64,000 nucleotides of DNA from Zhengitettix transpicula (lineage: Eukaryota > Arthropoda > Insecta > Orthoptera > Tetrigidae), in contig CM073596.1 of assembly GCA_037074705.1 (NCBI GenBank), positions 28,680,001 through 28,744,000 of the forward strand, written 5' to 3'. The notes below the pieces were generated by a model, which was not told the DNA's origin, did not search any database, and saw only the letters and a program-made list of their open reading frames with translations. A program made the translations under genes and the position numbers. Below, piece after piece: positions 12,590 through 24,694 of this stretch (position 1 is the first letter of the stretch; each line of letters opens with the position of its first letter).

Positions 12590-12960
12590 ACATGGCCGTT
12601 TCGTCATCCCATTAACGTGGTTAGTAATAAAGAAGGTATTAATTCTGAGGCCGGCTGGGTGGATATCGCAAGTTGGCAGGAGCAGGAAACTGTTGGAGAG
12701 AAGACCACAATCGCGACATGCTGCCGTGTTTGACTGGAAGGCCCGCCGCTTTGACATGCAGATTAGGGGTGAAGGGCGGCGGTACTCGAATCAGCTTACC
12801 CTCAGCCCCCGAGGGAAGGATTGAGTGAACATCCCTTCCGTGTTACTGCCTTCTCGCTTTGCGCGTTGAGACGGCTTTCAACTTGGCTTGTATCAAGGGC
12901 AAGGGCGGGAGGGGGTGGTAAGCCAGCTGGAGCTGCGCAAACAATGTCAGAACCCTTCCA
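12590..12960. other. GC-richer single-copy island
   Basis: A non-repeated block with balanced composition and several CpGs. A 96-codon open frame overlaps it, but its residues resemble no family known to me. Possibly regulatory. Confidence 0.25.
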
Positions 12961-13740
12961 ATTTCAAGCTTTACCGGAGACATTCAATTCAGCAAGATAT
13001 CCGCACATAAAAAAAAAAGAATATACTATGATGGAAAGAAAATCAACTTTCAAAAATATCGTCGATCCTCACGAGTTCTTGTCTGATATGTTATGTATAG
13101 TATCATTTTAAAAAATCAAATAAATTTTCTTTAATACAACAGTCTCATTTTCAGTTCTCAAAAATAAAAATAAATATTTTCCTTTTGATGAAACAAAATG
13201 TGCAGATTTTCACCAATAATTTTATTGTTATGACGGAACAAAAAATATATTGTAGTAATTACAAATATGTAATTAATTAATAATTTTCGTTTATTTCATT
13301 AAGAGGGAACTGAGGCCATTGCATTGTGGTTTACGGTATTGTTGACGAGAATGCGGAGCTGATAATGCTCGCTACAAAGGAGAGGAAGAGCACAGTACGT
13401 TTTGGAAGGAAATGGAGTGTGATTTGGGAGACTGAAGAGTCTGTATTAAGAATTGCCGGAGGATAATGTGGCTGATTGTGAAGTATGTAGCGAGTAAACA
13501 GTTAACAGTGATGGTTAATCTACAAACAATTATATAGTCAGAAACAGAAAGACGTACACAGTGTTTTAGTGATCGCAAACAATAATAAAGCAGAATCAGT
13601 TTAAATGGTCTGTTAGTGAAATGTGTTAATAATCAAATTACGTGAGCGTAAGCCCCAAATTTCTCATGTGTAAACTTTATATGTTAATATCTACCTTAAG
13701 ATTTAAATAAGATTTACGATAACTTAATTAAAATTATATA
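12961..13740. other. Non-coding stretch
   Basis: AT-rich with a mixed-composition patch at about 13300-13480. No gene or repeat is recognised. Confidence 0.4.
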
Positions 13741-14010
13741 ACTTTCAGAATAGGAATAGTTTTTTTATTGTAAATTAAATTTCACTTTTTGTACTATGCT
13801 TTATTAGAGGTCCAATAGGCGGTCTTGAAATTGGTTTCTCACAAAAGCAGAAGCAAAATATTATGAATAAATTGTAAATCGACGAAGACTAAATTTTGTT
13901 TAATAAATTAATATTGTTATCTCTTTAAAAACTTTGTTCAATTTCAACTTCCTTTCATTATTTTCCCTCAAAATTAAATATTTTGTTTATTACATAATTG
14001 GCGCCACAAT
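13741..14010 (+). repeat. Dispersed repeat, possible LTR end with PBS-like sequence
   Basis: It shares with 35985-36300 the ordered phrases TAGAGGTCCAATAGGCGGTCT (here) / TAGAGGCCCAGTAAGCGGCTC (there), AATAAATTAATATTGTTATC / AATAAATAATATTTTGTTATC, and a TTCAATTTCAA / TTGAAATTCAA block. About 14000 it reaches TGGCGCCACAATGTTCTGG, and the second copy has TGGCACAAAGTGTTGG. TGGCGCC directly downstream of an LTR is typical of a tRNA primer-binding site. This is therefore a candidate solo-LTR relic, not proven. Confidence 0.4.
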
Positions 14011-16570
14011 GTTCTGGCACTCTATCTTGTTGTTTTATTGTAATTTTACTTTATTTTATTAGAGGTCTTTTATTTTGATTACTACAATATAATGCCAATC
14101 TTTCTAATTTTATAAAACTATAAGCACTGGATTGCACTTTAAATTGATCAAATCCACCGATGTTAATGCGAACAGTCGTTTTTATTTTCAAATTAAGTAA
14201 ATCTTTATAATTTCAAACTGTGCCACCTCAACACTTGGTAAGCCATACGTAATTTAAATATTAGGTTTTATAAGACGCGATGAAACAAAAATTGATGTAG
14301 ACCTCACCATCCTCATAAGTGTAAAAATCTATATCGCTCTTATTCCAAGAAATTTACATAAATTTACGAGAGAGCGTACTTGTATATTCGAATTAGATAT
14401 AAGTTGATCAACATTTTTCGAACAATGGAGGTGGCTACAACGGTACATTCTGAGCTGAATATAAAATTATTTCTGATATAATTAATACGTGTAAGAGGGG
14501 TTGCATACATCACTTTAAAACGATACTTTATCTTGTCCCCATAAATATATTTTTTTGGAGGAAAATGATGTTTCAGAGAAGTATTTTGGAGGTTACGAGA
14601 GATATTACGCATTTTAGTATCTTAAAACTGGATGGTATTATGCTACAGCAGAGTAAAATGAATTTAAATGACTACGAAGAAAGGAGCTATATTATATTTA
14701 TTTACATCGCCACAAGTAAAAGTCTTTCCCTTTACCTGTGCACATAAATCCAACTCCAAAGTAGTCATGAGTCTCAATCAAAACATTCATGATTAATTCC
14801 TGTTTTTTTCTGGTTCTGAATGATGCAAAACTACACAACCCTTAATCAGTACTCAGATGTATGGGTTTGCATGTCACATTTCAGGTTTAATTAAAGTTTC
14901 CACGTTTCACATACACCAATAAATACATTCTTAGAACTTCCATGATTTCTTCTTGAAGAGTTGCACAGTAACTTAAACTTTACCAGTTGTAATTTAAATT
15001 TCAAATTGATTCCGGGCTTTTATGCATCGGTAATTGATACTATTTATCGATGAGAAAACTTTTATTTTCATTTGTATTCCAGAAATGTTTGCCAATTTAT
15101 TGTAAATTTCAGTAGCGGTTCTGAAATGTTCTGCATTAATTTATGTAATCGAATTATTGACTCGTTTATTCTTCATGGCTTTGCTACAACGAGTTGATGT
15201 ATGAAACACTCTGAAACGATCAGTTTGCTATGCAAACAGGACACAAACTGAACGTGGAGTAAATTAACATCGTCGTCTGTTACTACATGTGTAAATATCC
15301 GCACGTTGCTCGTGTATCTTTTATTGCAGCCATTAATAATGGCAGAGTTGGCAATCCAATCCTTGAATCGCTTGTAGCTCTTTTTTTTACTAAAACACAA
15401 CTACATGTATTAAAAGAACTTTTATTTCTTGAGTTTTCAAACTATCAAGTTATAGTTTCTTACGCAATAAATAATAACTGCGTTATTTATCTGTAAGTAT
15501 ATTAATCTACAACTCTCTTTCAAGGAAATAATTCAAGTAGGAAAAAAGATTTACGAACAAGCTAAATAAATTGTTCAGTTAATTGATTTTTTTATGTTTC
15601 CAAAATAAAATTGTATCTCTTGGTTATATTGGGTTAATTTTGTGGCAAGTTCTGGGCTGCATTTACGCACGTTTATTATTTATTCATTCATTCATATGTT
15701 TAAATTATAATTAACATTTTTATTAAAATAATATATCGCTCTTTCGGAAGTAAATGTTTGTACATTTACGAAAAATTATTTAAAACAAAATTTATTTTAT
15801 TCGATAAATGTAATAAACGCAATTATTGAGATTATTAGTAATTAAGAAACTATTTATTTATTGCAAAATAATATAAATCGTATATAAATAATTTTAAATT
15901 TACACTCATGAATTTTTCTAAACTAATAATAATAAATGCTCGTTATATTACGATATACTTCTTTAAAATTTACGGGATTTCGTAATTCTTATGAATTATC
16001 TGCTGATTATTGCTGATAAATATTTAAATTATTAATATTTTCTATATCTCAGATAATTTAAATTCAAGTGATAACTTCTCCGAATTGATTGCCAATCGTT
16101 TATCGATATGTTTATATATAAGTACTTACCTACTATCCATTCTGTCTTTAATATTGAGTTTTCAACTTCTGTTTCTCAAATAAGACCCATTTTAACTTTT
16201 TCATGAATATATTTCCTGCCCCTTCACCCCCTGTGTATGATTTACAAATTGATCTTTCTGCCTTCTTCGTTCGCTAAAATTAATTGTAATACAATTTTAC
16301 CCATTAATAATTCATTAATTTAATTATAAGCAAAACAACAGAAATATGTATACGAATATTGCAAAGAACGCATTGTTAACTATTTCCTAAGAATTACTTT
16401 TGAAAATAAATAAAATTACAGAATTGTCTTTGTAGGCCGTAACTCTGTTTAATTCTGTTAGGGAATTACTTTTTATAAATAAAAAGTAATGATTAAATAC
16501 AAAATTTCAAGTAATTAATAATGTTATTTCGCTTCTTTCGGCGAAGAAGGAATTAGTAATAAATATCCAC
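14011..16570. other. AT-rich non-coding stretch
   Basis: Several open frames of 60-82 codons occur on both strands, none with a recognisable motif. No repeats with copies elsewhere in the window were seen. Confidence 0.4.
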
Positions 16571-16920
16571 ATGGATATTTAGCTTGCGGACACAGCTTGA
16601 CTTGATTTGTAGCTTGACAAACGGATCACGTTCGTCCGTCTGTTGCATCGATTCGGAATAATCTCGGTCGCATACGTGAGACCGGAGGGTGTCGAGGGGA
16701 AAGGGGACAGTAAAGGGGCAATTATCAGGAAGCGAAACAAGGCTTGTAAACGCGCCTCACGAACGGGCAAATCCAATCCGGTCAGCTTGGCACCAAACGG
16801 CCCATCCAATGCTAGTTGTTTGTCCTGTCTACTGCAGTGTAATGCGATAACCAGGCCTAGAATCTCGCATTTCTGGCTCACACAACCACTAATTACTTGT
16901 CACACAAACCTTGGAATGCA
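16571..16920. other. GC-richer single-copy island
   Basis: Open on both strands for about 100 codons (16579-16881 minus, 16643-16936 plus), as often happens in GC-richer DNA. Neither frame shows a recognisable domain, so no gene is called. Confidence 0.3.
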
Positions 16921-17328
16921 TATTTTGCTTATATGATATAATTTCTTACATATTATTCAGGTAAATAGGAGCAATTATTCGTTCAAACGATTTAAAATGT
17001 AATACATATACATTTTCAATTACACGTTTAATTTTCCTCATCCATTTAAAATCTACAATCTATTTTTCCTATGACTATTATCCGAAAAAATTAAAAAGCG
17101 TAATCCTCTTATTTCTCCTATTTATTTCTGTCCTTCCTTACTATCCAAATTTGAATGTGACTTTGTCACCAAATTAGTTCAGATTCCTTAATGGATTTTC
17201 CTAATATTGTATTTATTCCCTAATGGATCTACCTAATACTTCATTTTCACTACTCTATCGATTCCCTCAGTAAACAACTAACTAATTGTTCTCAGTAAGA
17301 ATCCTATATTTGCCTGGCCGGGTAATTG

Positions 17329-17400
17329 ACCCGGTGGCCGAGATGGTTAAGGCGTCTGTGTACTGAGCAGAATACGTGGGTTTAAAACCTGCCTGAGTCA
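17329..17400 (+). repeat. tRNA-Ser/Leu-like SINE head, unit 1
   Basis: GGTGGCCGAGATGGTTAAGG matches a class II tRNA (Ser or Leu type) D-arm with A box. GGTTTAAAACCTG about 45 bases later stands in for the B box. The acceptor stem and a normal anticodon arm are not convincing, so it is not a tRNA gene. Confidence 0.6.
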
Positions 17401-17719
17401 AATATTTTCAGTCTTTTCATCTTCTTCATTCCTTCTGTCTGCTTTGAACGTGTGATTTTCTGTGTGCGTAATTCTTCGCCTGAGGATGTAAATTAACAGA
17501 AAGCGTAATCCTCCTATTTATTTCTATCCTTCCTCACTATCCGAGTTTGAATGTGAATTTGTCACCAAATTTGTTCCAATTCCTTAATAGATTCTCCTAA
17601 CATTGTATTTATTCCTTAATGGATGCTCCTAATACTTCATACCCTCTACTCTATCCATTCCCTCACTCAACAACTAATTGTCCACAGTAAGACTGAATAT
17701 AGAATATCGTCAGGAACTT

Positions 17720-17790
17720 GACCCGGTGGCCGAGATGGTTAATCCGTCTGTTTACTGAGCAGAATACGGGGGTTAAAATTCTGCCTGATT
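17720..17790 (+). repeat. tRNA-like SINE head, unit 2
   Basis: Same A box phrase as unit 1, then GGGGTTAAAATTCTG in place of the B box. It is the most decayed B box of the three. Confidence 0.55.
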
Positions 17791-18120
17791 AAATTATTTT
17801 CAGTCTTTCCTTATTCTTCCATCCTTCTCTCTGCTTTGAACGTATGTTTTTCTATGTGCGTAATTCTTCACCTGAGCATATGAATTCACATTAAGCGTAA
17901 CCCTCCTATTTCTCCTATTTATTTCTCTCCTTCCTCACTATCCAAGTTTATTGTTTCATTGTCCCCAAATAAGTTCCAATTCCTTAATTGATTCTCCTAA
18001 TATTGTATTTATTCCTTAATGGATGCTCCTAATATTTTACACCCTCTACTCATTCCATTCCCTCACTAAACAATTAATTGTCTACAGTAAGACTGAATAT
18101 ACTTGCCTGGTCAGGAACTT

Positions 18121-18190
18121 GGCCCGGTGGCCCAGATGGTTAAGGCGTCTGTGTACTGAGCAGAATACGTAGGTTTAAATCCTTCCTGGC
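18121..18190 (+). repeat. tRNA-like SINE head, unit 3
   Basis: Best-preserved of the three: GGTGGCCCAGATGGTTAAGG and a B-box-like GGTTTAAATCC. Confidence 0.6.
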
Positions 18191-18355
18191 TCAAATGTTT
18201 TCAGTCTCTCCTTCTTTTTCCATCTTTCTCTCTGCTTTGAACGTATGCTTTTTTATGTGCGTAATTCTTCGCCTGAGCATATGAATTCACATGAAGCGTA
18301 ATCCTCCTATTTCTCCTATTTATTTCTATCCTTCCTCACTATCCAATTTTGAATT

Positions 18356-18451
18356 AATCTCTGTATAATTTACTAACAGGAACCCTCTAATACGTAGTTT
18401 ATTGTGGATTGAAAATCACAGTTTTCAAACAAATTTAATTTTAAATTTAAG

Positions 18452-18497
<46 letters not shown>

Positions 18498-21110
18498 ATA
18501 TAATTATAATAATTAAGCACATACATTAAAAAAAATTCTCTTTTACTGCATCATGCAAGTAAATACATATTCCAAACCTATTAATTCCGGTTATTCATTA
18601 TACTACGTACTACTATTAATTATATAATATTACATTTAAGATAGTAACTAAGAAATTTGAACCGTCAATCAAGTGTAAGGACTCGCCATAATCGGGTAAG
18701 TCAGGGACAAATGTGCTATTATATTTACGACAGCCTCTAATGATCAAGTAAATATTTAACAGAATTATTCATCTCCTGTTTTGCTTCAACCCAATGGAAT
18801 TTGAATCAATCTTTATCACTCAAATGATTCATTTTCAAATGCAAATATTTTTCTTCTACAATGATTAATTTCCTTATTCGTTAAAAACTTTTGTTTTACA
18901 GTGTTCAGTGTTATATCAACTTTGTGTATTTTTTCGTCAATTTTTATTTTAATTTTCACATCTAGGATTAGAGTTTATTTTATAAATTACCTTTCTCGTC
19001 GAATATTATACAAATACGCCGTTTTTCAATATTGGAAACGTATTTAATTTACTGTCCTATCCAGACAAGGAAATTGAATACTGTAATAAATATTAGAAAG
19101 ATAAATTTGTTGAAATTTTATTTTTTCGCAATGAGAAGCAACACAGTGTCAGATTTACGATCAGTCATTTATATACATCCCGGTGTATTTTTTCTAGTTC
19201 TCAGGTCGTTTTAAAAAGTTAACCTGATTTATAGTATAATGGGACGATCAAATGTATAATAAATCAGACGCATTCATAAATAAATTATAATAAATTTAAT
19301 TAATGTGCTACCGAACAGTTATCTGCCTGTTTATTTGGATATTACGTATTCAAAGCTAAATATTTAAAATTTCTGTCATGTAAATCATGGCGGGATTTAA
19401 ATTAAATTTTAAGATTAATGCATAAAATTTTTATAGCCGTATTCGTCTTATATAAATCTATTGAGCCTAGTAACGAAACGTTTTGTTGTAAATTAATCTC
19501 ATGTTTACCACTTAATGTAATATCAAAATTAGAGCTTCACTTTTATGTATTTCAAATTCAAAGGGTTACGGTGGTATTTTCTAAAAAGAATGGTTCTTTC
19601 CGTATTAAGAAAATCTCTTCACGGACCAAAAATGAAAAGTTCTATATTTTTTAGATAATAATTAACTCTACAGAAATTTTAATCATCCTGTATACAAGAG
19701 TTGTAATGACATTGAATATTAACCATTAAGGTTTTGGATGGGGTTTGATGGATTTTACTTATCTAAGGCTTCAATGATTATCATTAGTCATTTGAAGGAC
19801 ATTTCATCAAAATATGAAGAGGTAGGATCGGCTCTTACGTCTTTAACGTAGTTTATTCATAATTAATTCATTCAAGAATGACTAGAGATCAGTTGCAGTT
19901 ATCTGCTAAACAATCTAATGCCTTAACAATTAGATCTTTAATTAATGTAATCCCATAAATAGCAGCTCACTATATTTTTCATAATTTAATATAGCATAAC
20001 AGGAAAAAAATTAAAAGATTATGTTTAAAAGAGTATATAAATTATTCAAAAATTAAATTTAATTAAAGATTACATTTGCGTTTAAATATATCTAAATTTA
20101 TTATTTTTACTTTCATTTTCATTGGGGGTAAGGTTCCATACAAATAACGAATATAAGAAACTTCGGGGAAATAATTTAATGAACCCTAAATTAACCAATA
20201 AATTGTCAAAGTTTGACATGCTCGTATTAAAAATATGTTATAATATTTCCAGGATGTAAAACTAAAGTCTTTAACTTGGGAAATTGAAGGGTTAGTCACA
20301 CATTAAATTCAGGTTAATTTTAAAGTTATTTATTTTAAACAAAAAATTAACGTATCGATACGATTATTCAGTCAAGAAAATTAATTTTATAAGAAGGAAT
20401 ACTAACCAGCCTTCTTATGTTTTTTTCTCTTAACTGAAAAATTGTAATTCACTTCAATGGGTTTTTGATGTTATTATGAAACAAATGATCTTATATTAGG
20501 ACTAGTATAACAACTTTTAAGACTGAGAGGTTATTTTTTGTAATTAAATACTATCTTCGTGATATAGTTACGTGTTATGCAAATTACTGCGTATTTTAAA
20601 AATATTTCTGCTTTGTCCTGTTGGAATTGCACAAATTATACAATATTTCGTCCGTATATTCATTTAAATGTGATATTTCTGTTTACTGTTTACGCGAAGT
20701 TCAACGTCTGTAAGAACACTTTCTCTATATTTTCCTAAAAACTTATATTAAAGATATTTAAATTTTAAACACGATAATATATTATCACGAGTTTTTGAAA
20801 CCGCGAACAGAGTTTTATTGTAGTAATTTTAAATAACTATTATTTAATATATATATGTCAGAAATATGAAAAGATACAATTATGAATACGAAATCAATGT
20901 TCATGAAATTTAATTTTTAATTAATCCCTATATGCATCGACACCATGGCCCGTAGAGTAAATTTTAATATATTGATCACATTGCATGAAAATAACATTTT
21001 TTTATAGCAGCTTTTAGCATGAAAATAAAACAGTCTGTTTAAAATGCCTTCCATGAAGATAAATTTGTTCTACTGTTTTATTTTAAATTAGTAATGTTTA
21101 ATACGCGAGA
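18356..21110. other. AT-rich non-coding stretch
   Basis: It contains (TA)n at 18459-18492 and a short hairpin (TATAAGAAGG paired with CCTTCTTATG, about 20389-20419). No gene or dispersed element is recognised. Confidence 0.4.
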
Positions 21111-21500
21111 GACCAATAATTGACACCGCGCGGAACATGTAATGTGATAGGAATTACGCTTTAGTAGTCAGGAGAAATAATTGTATTGTTAATTACATTG
21201 CGTTTTATCAGTAATGATTAGCATTGCCCGTCTCCTGTACAATCAACCCCTTCCCTAACCATATCACCCCGCCATTCTCCTGCACTAATACCCTGGAATC
21301 AAATTAAAAACAACAGAAAATAATAAAGTCAACAGCTACGTTCATTAATTACAAACCTGTTTTCATTCCAGCAAAGCGTGTGAAGTTAATTATAGCTGGG
21401 GAATCTCTCTCGCTCTCTTTTCCGGACGACTTCATAACGTGAAATCCACCTCTGAACTCGCAGAAACACTTGATTAAAGTAACCTAGCCTGAGGTAGGGG
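21111..21500. other. GC-richer single-copy island
   Basis: It carries homeodomain-type TAAT cores and a pyrimidine-rich tract ending in CAG at about 21373, followed by an open frame of about 34 codons in one phase. No donor site or recognisable peptide supports an exon. Possibly regulatory. Confidence 0.25.
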
Positions 21501-22150
21501 GCGGTTCAAGAGGGGAAGGGGATTTTTTTCACTGAGCAAAAACGAGAAGTAAAATAGTTTGCGATTCATTAGCAACTAGCAGCGGAAAGTCTGAGGTAAA
21601 GCTTTGTACGAAAACTGTAATTTAGCATCAAATTAAATCGAGAAAGGGAAATTGAAGTTATGCTAATTTGGCTCCCTATTATTGTAACAGTTTGTTGTTT
21701 CCTCCTCAGGGTCATAAACGAGCTTCCAAAGACTTTTATTAAGTCCAATTGCATCTCATATCTGGCTACACAGATATTCTTCTCATTCTGTAACAAACAC
21801 ATACAAATAAATCAAATTGTGTAATAATCAAGTTGTATTTATTCAATCCGTTTTCTAGACGATTTGCAAAAACTATAGATAAATTTGTGAGATATATTGC
21901 CGAAACACAGGACTTGTTCGTTTTAGTTTAATGCGTGTATATTGAATAAAAATTTTATTAGCATCATAACGAAAAGTTACGCAATAAAAGAAAATGATTC
22001 TAATATAGGAATATGTGAAAATACTCGGTTATATTCTGGAATTAATAAATTAACGTGTTTAGGCTTTTATACGATGTTACGTAATTCATTCTGCATATGT
22101 AGAAGTTATTGCCTAACACATAGCAATTTTCTGTAACAGCCACTCGATAG
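21501..22150. other. AT-rich non-coding stretch
   Basis: Nothing is recognised except that its right end adjoins the mariner relic. Confidence 0.4.
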
Positions 22151-22431
22151 TTATTTATCGTCAGAGACTCCATAAGGGTTTAGGCACTTGTCGCTTCGTG
22201 GAATGAGTTTGAAATTTCTCTCCTGGTAAAACTCTTGTCGTGTTCAACCACGTTGTCGCGAAGTGTTTCACCTCCTCTTCTGAAGCGAATTTCAGGCCAC
22301 CTTTCCTTCAAGTTGGCAAAAGATGAAAGTCGCTTGGAGCGAGGTTCGGGCTGTAGGGAGGGAGGTCGATGACGTCCCAGCAAAACGGCTTCAACAGCGT
22401 GGTGGTCTTTCTGAGGTCGCACGGTGTCTTG
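22151..22431 (-). pseudogene. mariner-family transposase, C-terminal relic
   Basis: Reading the minus strand from 22431, pieces in shifting frames give the conserved end of a Tc1/mariner transposase. QDTVRP stands for the usual HDNARP block. Next come RKTTTLLKPFCWDVID and LPPYSPNLAPSDFHLL (the PPYSPDLAPSD block with the third catalytic Asp retained). EEEVK follows as the usual SDEEV region, and KLIPRSDKCLNPYGV with a stop at 22151-22153 as the C-terminal tail. At least two frameshifts and an in-frame stop after the SDFHLL block break it, and everything before the second catalytic Asp is missing. Mariner transposases cut and paste via a DD34D triad; this one cannot work. Confidence 0.85.
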
Positions 22432-22499
22432 AATTTTGAATAATTAATAACAATAAATTTAGTGGAAAAACTTGAGTGAAAATCGCAAAATAGAAATTA

Positions 22500-22720
22500 A
22501 TTTCAAATTAAATCATTTAAATAAATTTTAGAGCACCTGAAGAGGTCTCAAAAAAGTAGCGATTAAACGCCGTGTCTGTTTTAAGGCTTTTTCTATTATA
22601 ATATTTTTAATTAATTTAGATATTTAAATTAGTCAGATAAATAAAACTGTGACTATTTCATACTTAAGTATAAAATTAAAAATTTATCACAGCTTGAGAA
22701 AATAATTAAATCGAACGTAT
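22500..22720 (+). repeat. Foldback family A, single arm
   Basis: AAATCATTTAA...GAGCACCTGAAGAGGTCTC...TTTTTCTATTATAA follows the same order as the right arm of the 4845-5803 palindrome (AGATCATTTAA, ACACCTGAAGAGGTCC, TTTTTTCTATTACAA). No inverted partner was seen nearby. Confidence 0.55.
22537..22569 (+). ncRNA. Hammerhead-like core, degenerate
   Basis: CTGAAGA matches the core heptamer, but the second element reads GATTAAAC instead of GAAAC and stem II is poor. Decayed copy of the family A motif. Confidence 0.35.
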
Positions 22721-23999
22721 TTGTAGTGAACACACAAATATTCTTATGGACATAACTTTTTATGTGGATACCCATAAACCCGTTAGATACATACCACTTT
22801 ATCCAGATGACAATAAATTATTTGACAAATAGTTAGTTATAATATTACAAATTTGGTTTCCATTATTCTACGCCATATAATTAAAAGGTAAATTCTTGAG
22901 ACATTTAGAAACGCAAGTCTCTTTATAAAAGGGTTTTAAGTAGCGACGGTTTATTAATAAAAGAGGTAAGAAAACATAGTTTCCAAAAGTAAACCTAAAT
23001 CTAGCTCGTTTTCAGCCAGAACCAATCTGATATCAGAAAATTCCGTACTGTCATACAAAGTTAATTTTCATTATCAAATTATTTATCAGTTAGGCTATGG
23101 AAAGACTCATTTCTGGTGGAAGATTAAGTTTGGTCTCAGGGACAAAAAGTAGAAGAAAAATGTAAATGATTGTTACTGAAATATTAATTTCATTGAGTAA
23201 AATCATTAATTTATGTTTTATATTTTTAAAAATGCTTGTCTTTTAATTATTTTATTTAACACTAAATTTTTAATGAGGAAAAATTGAAACAATGAATTCA
23301 AATGAATAAACACTTGAAAAAATTAATATTAAGTAAAAGATTTCTGCATTGTTCAGCTATCAACTCCGATTCTAACTCTACAAATCTATCTTATTAATCT
23401 CAATTCCTATCGACTGTCTTTTGTGATACCTGATTCAAATTCTTATTGAAACTTCGTACACTTTCTCACTTGTGAAGGATGAACCAGTACAGTTTCCCAG
23501 ATTTCGCTACACGCCCTTAAAACTTTATGAGTGCGACGAAGGCATTCCCAAATAAAAACCTCTCAGGTCATTTTGCTGCCGGCACAAAAAATAGCATCCG
23601 TTGTCCATTTAAACTTTTCAGTCTTCTAAATCCTAAAAGCTGTAATTTCCTGAGAAATTATATATTCCACCAGTTCACAATTAAATATTATAATTTACAA
23701 AACCAAGTAAAATAATTTAAGGGTTAAATTAATTATTACAATGGCAGCTGATATTATCAAGCAATGGGCAAGGAAATAAAAAAACAAATTGTACATAGAT
23801 TCTCTCTGTATCGGAAACAGTTCTTTCTTGACTAAGTGATCGTGTTCAGTTGTTGTTAAGTTATTTTAATACAATTAATTTATCCAGTCAGAAATGATTG
23901 ATATTTTATTTGTTTGTTCGGGACAGAAATGCTACATAAAAATTGTTAAAATGCGGAGACTTTTATGTAAGTCTGGATTTTTTTTCCCTTTGGTTTTTA
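22721..23999. other. AT-rich non-coding stretch
   Basis: Nothing is recognised. A 62-codon frame at 23527-23715 has no known motif. Confidence 0.4.
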
Positions 24000-24240
24000 G
24001 CACTGTGATAAACCGGCAGTTCGGAGTGAAACAAAGGGAGTTTTCACAAGCCGTGCTGTGTTCTGCCCCTTAATCCCCCAGGGGTGCGAGCTGACACGCT
24101 CCGGACGCTATTCCCTCCCAAAGGCAATCACGGCTCTGCTCTTAAAAGAGGAGTTCAACCTACACAACACACCTTCCTCTCCACCAGTCACTTCAAAACA
24201 AACGAAATTATGTAATTATCATTACTTCAACGACTTTTAA
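24000..24240. other. GC-richer single-copy patch
   Basis: Mixed composition around 24000-24190 with a short open frame and no recognisable product. No copies elsewhere in the window. Confidence 0.2.
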
Positions 24241-24357
24241 AAGGATTAAAAAATTTTATTTATGTTTTTACCCAATAATGAGTTGAACTCTATTTAAGGA
24301 ACTATGATGCTAGTAAATTAATGTCGTGAAATGGAAATATTTGCAATTATTTTTCAG

Positions 24358-24378
24358 GGGTCAGTGTACAACAAATAT
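24358..24378 (+). other. Candidate 21-nt microexon
   Basis: A pyrimidine-rich TTATTTTTCAG ends at 24357 and a strong donor GTAAGT starts at 24379. The 21 bases between are seven whole codons (GSVYNKY in the first phase). Pairs of good splice signals this close do arise by chance in 64 kb, and no flanking exon was found. Confidence 0.2.
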
Positions 24379-24624
24379 GTAAGTTTTGAATCGAGTAGAC
24401 AAAATGAAATATATTTTTGTACTCTTTGTATCTCAGCAGCAGTGAATTTGAAGCGTGGAAAGAGATTAATGGTGTAACAATAATAAGAAACACCTTTGTA
24501 GCGAGTATCTACAAAAAATCTACGTATAATTGTAATTAAATAAATTAAAGAGGAACAAATTAAGCTTTCGTAAATATCTTAATATAATGCAAAGTGAATG
24601 GGAAACAAATAAAAAATATCGTCA

Positions 24625-24651
24625 TCTAATAAATAAAGCAGAGTGTTTGTT

Positions 24652-24694
<43 letters not shown>

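Larger units (their letters stand above)
17097..18355 (+). repeat. Tandem array of ~400-bp units with embedded tRNA-like segments
   Basis: Units begin with AGCGTAATCC or AGCGTAACCC at 17097, 17502, 17894 and 18295, giving periods of about 405, 392 and 401 bases; the last unit is cut at about 18355. Each full unit has the same order: a pyrimidine-rich lead (CTCCTATTTATTTCT), an AT-rich spacer, a tRNA-like segment, a TTTTCAGTCTTT tract, CTGCTTTGAACGT and TAATTCTTC(G/A)CCTGAG. A tRNA head inside a longer repeated unit suggests a SINE that has become tandem satellite-like. Confidence 0.8.

Noticed and set aside
17329..18190. Three tRNA genes
   Set aside because: Only the A box region is tRNA-like. 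B boxes are decayed, and acceptor and anticodon stems do not form, so they are SINE-type heads in a tandem repeat.
17097..18355. CRISPR-like spaced repeat
   Set aside because: Units are ~400 bp with the whole unit conserved, not short direct repeats with unique spacers, and the genome is eukaryotic.
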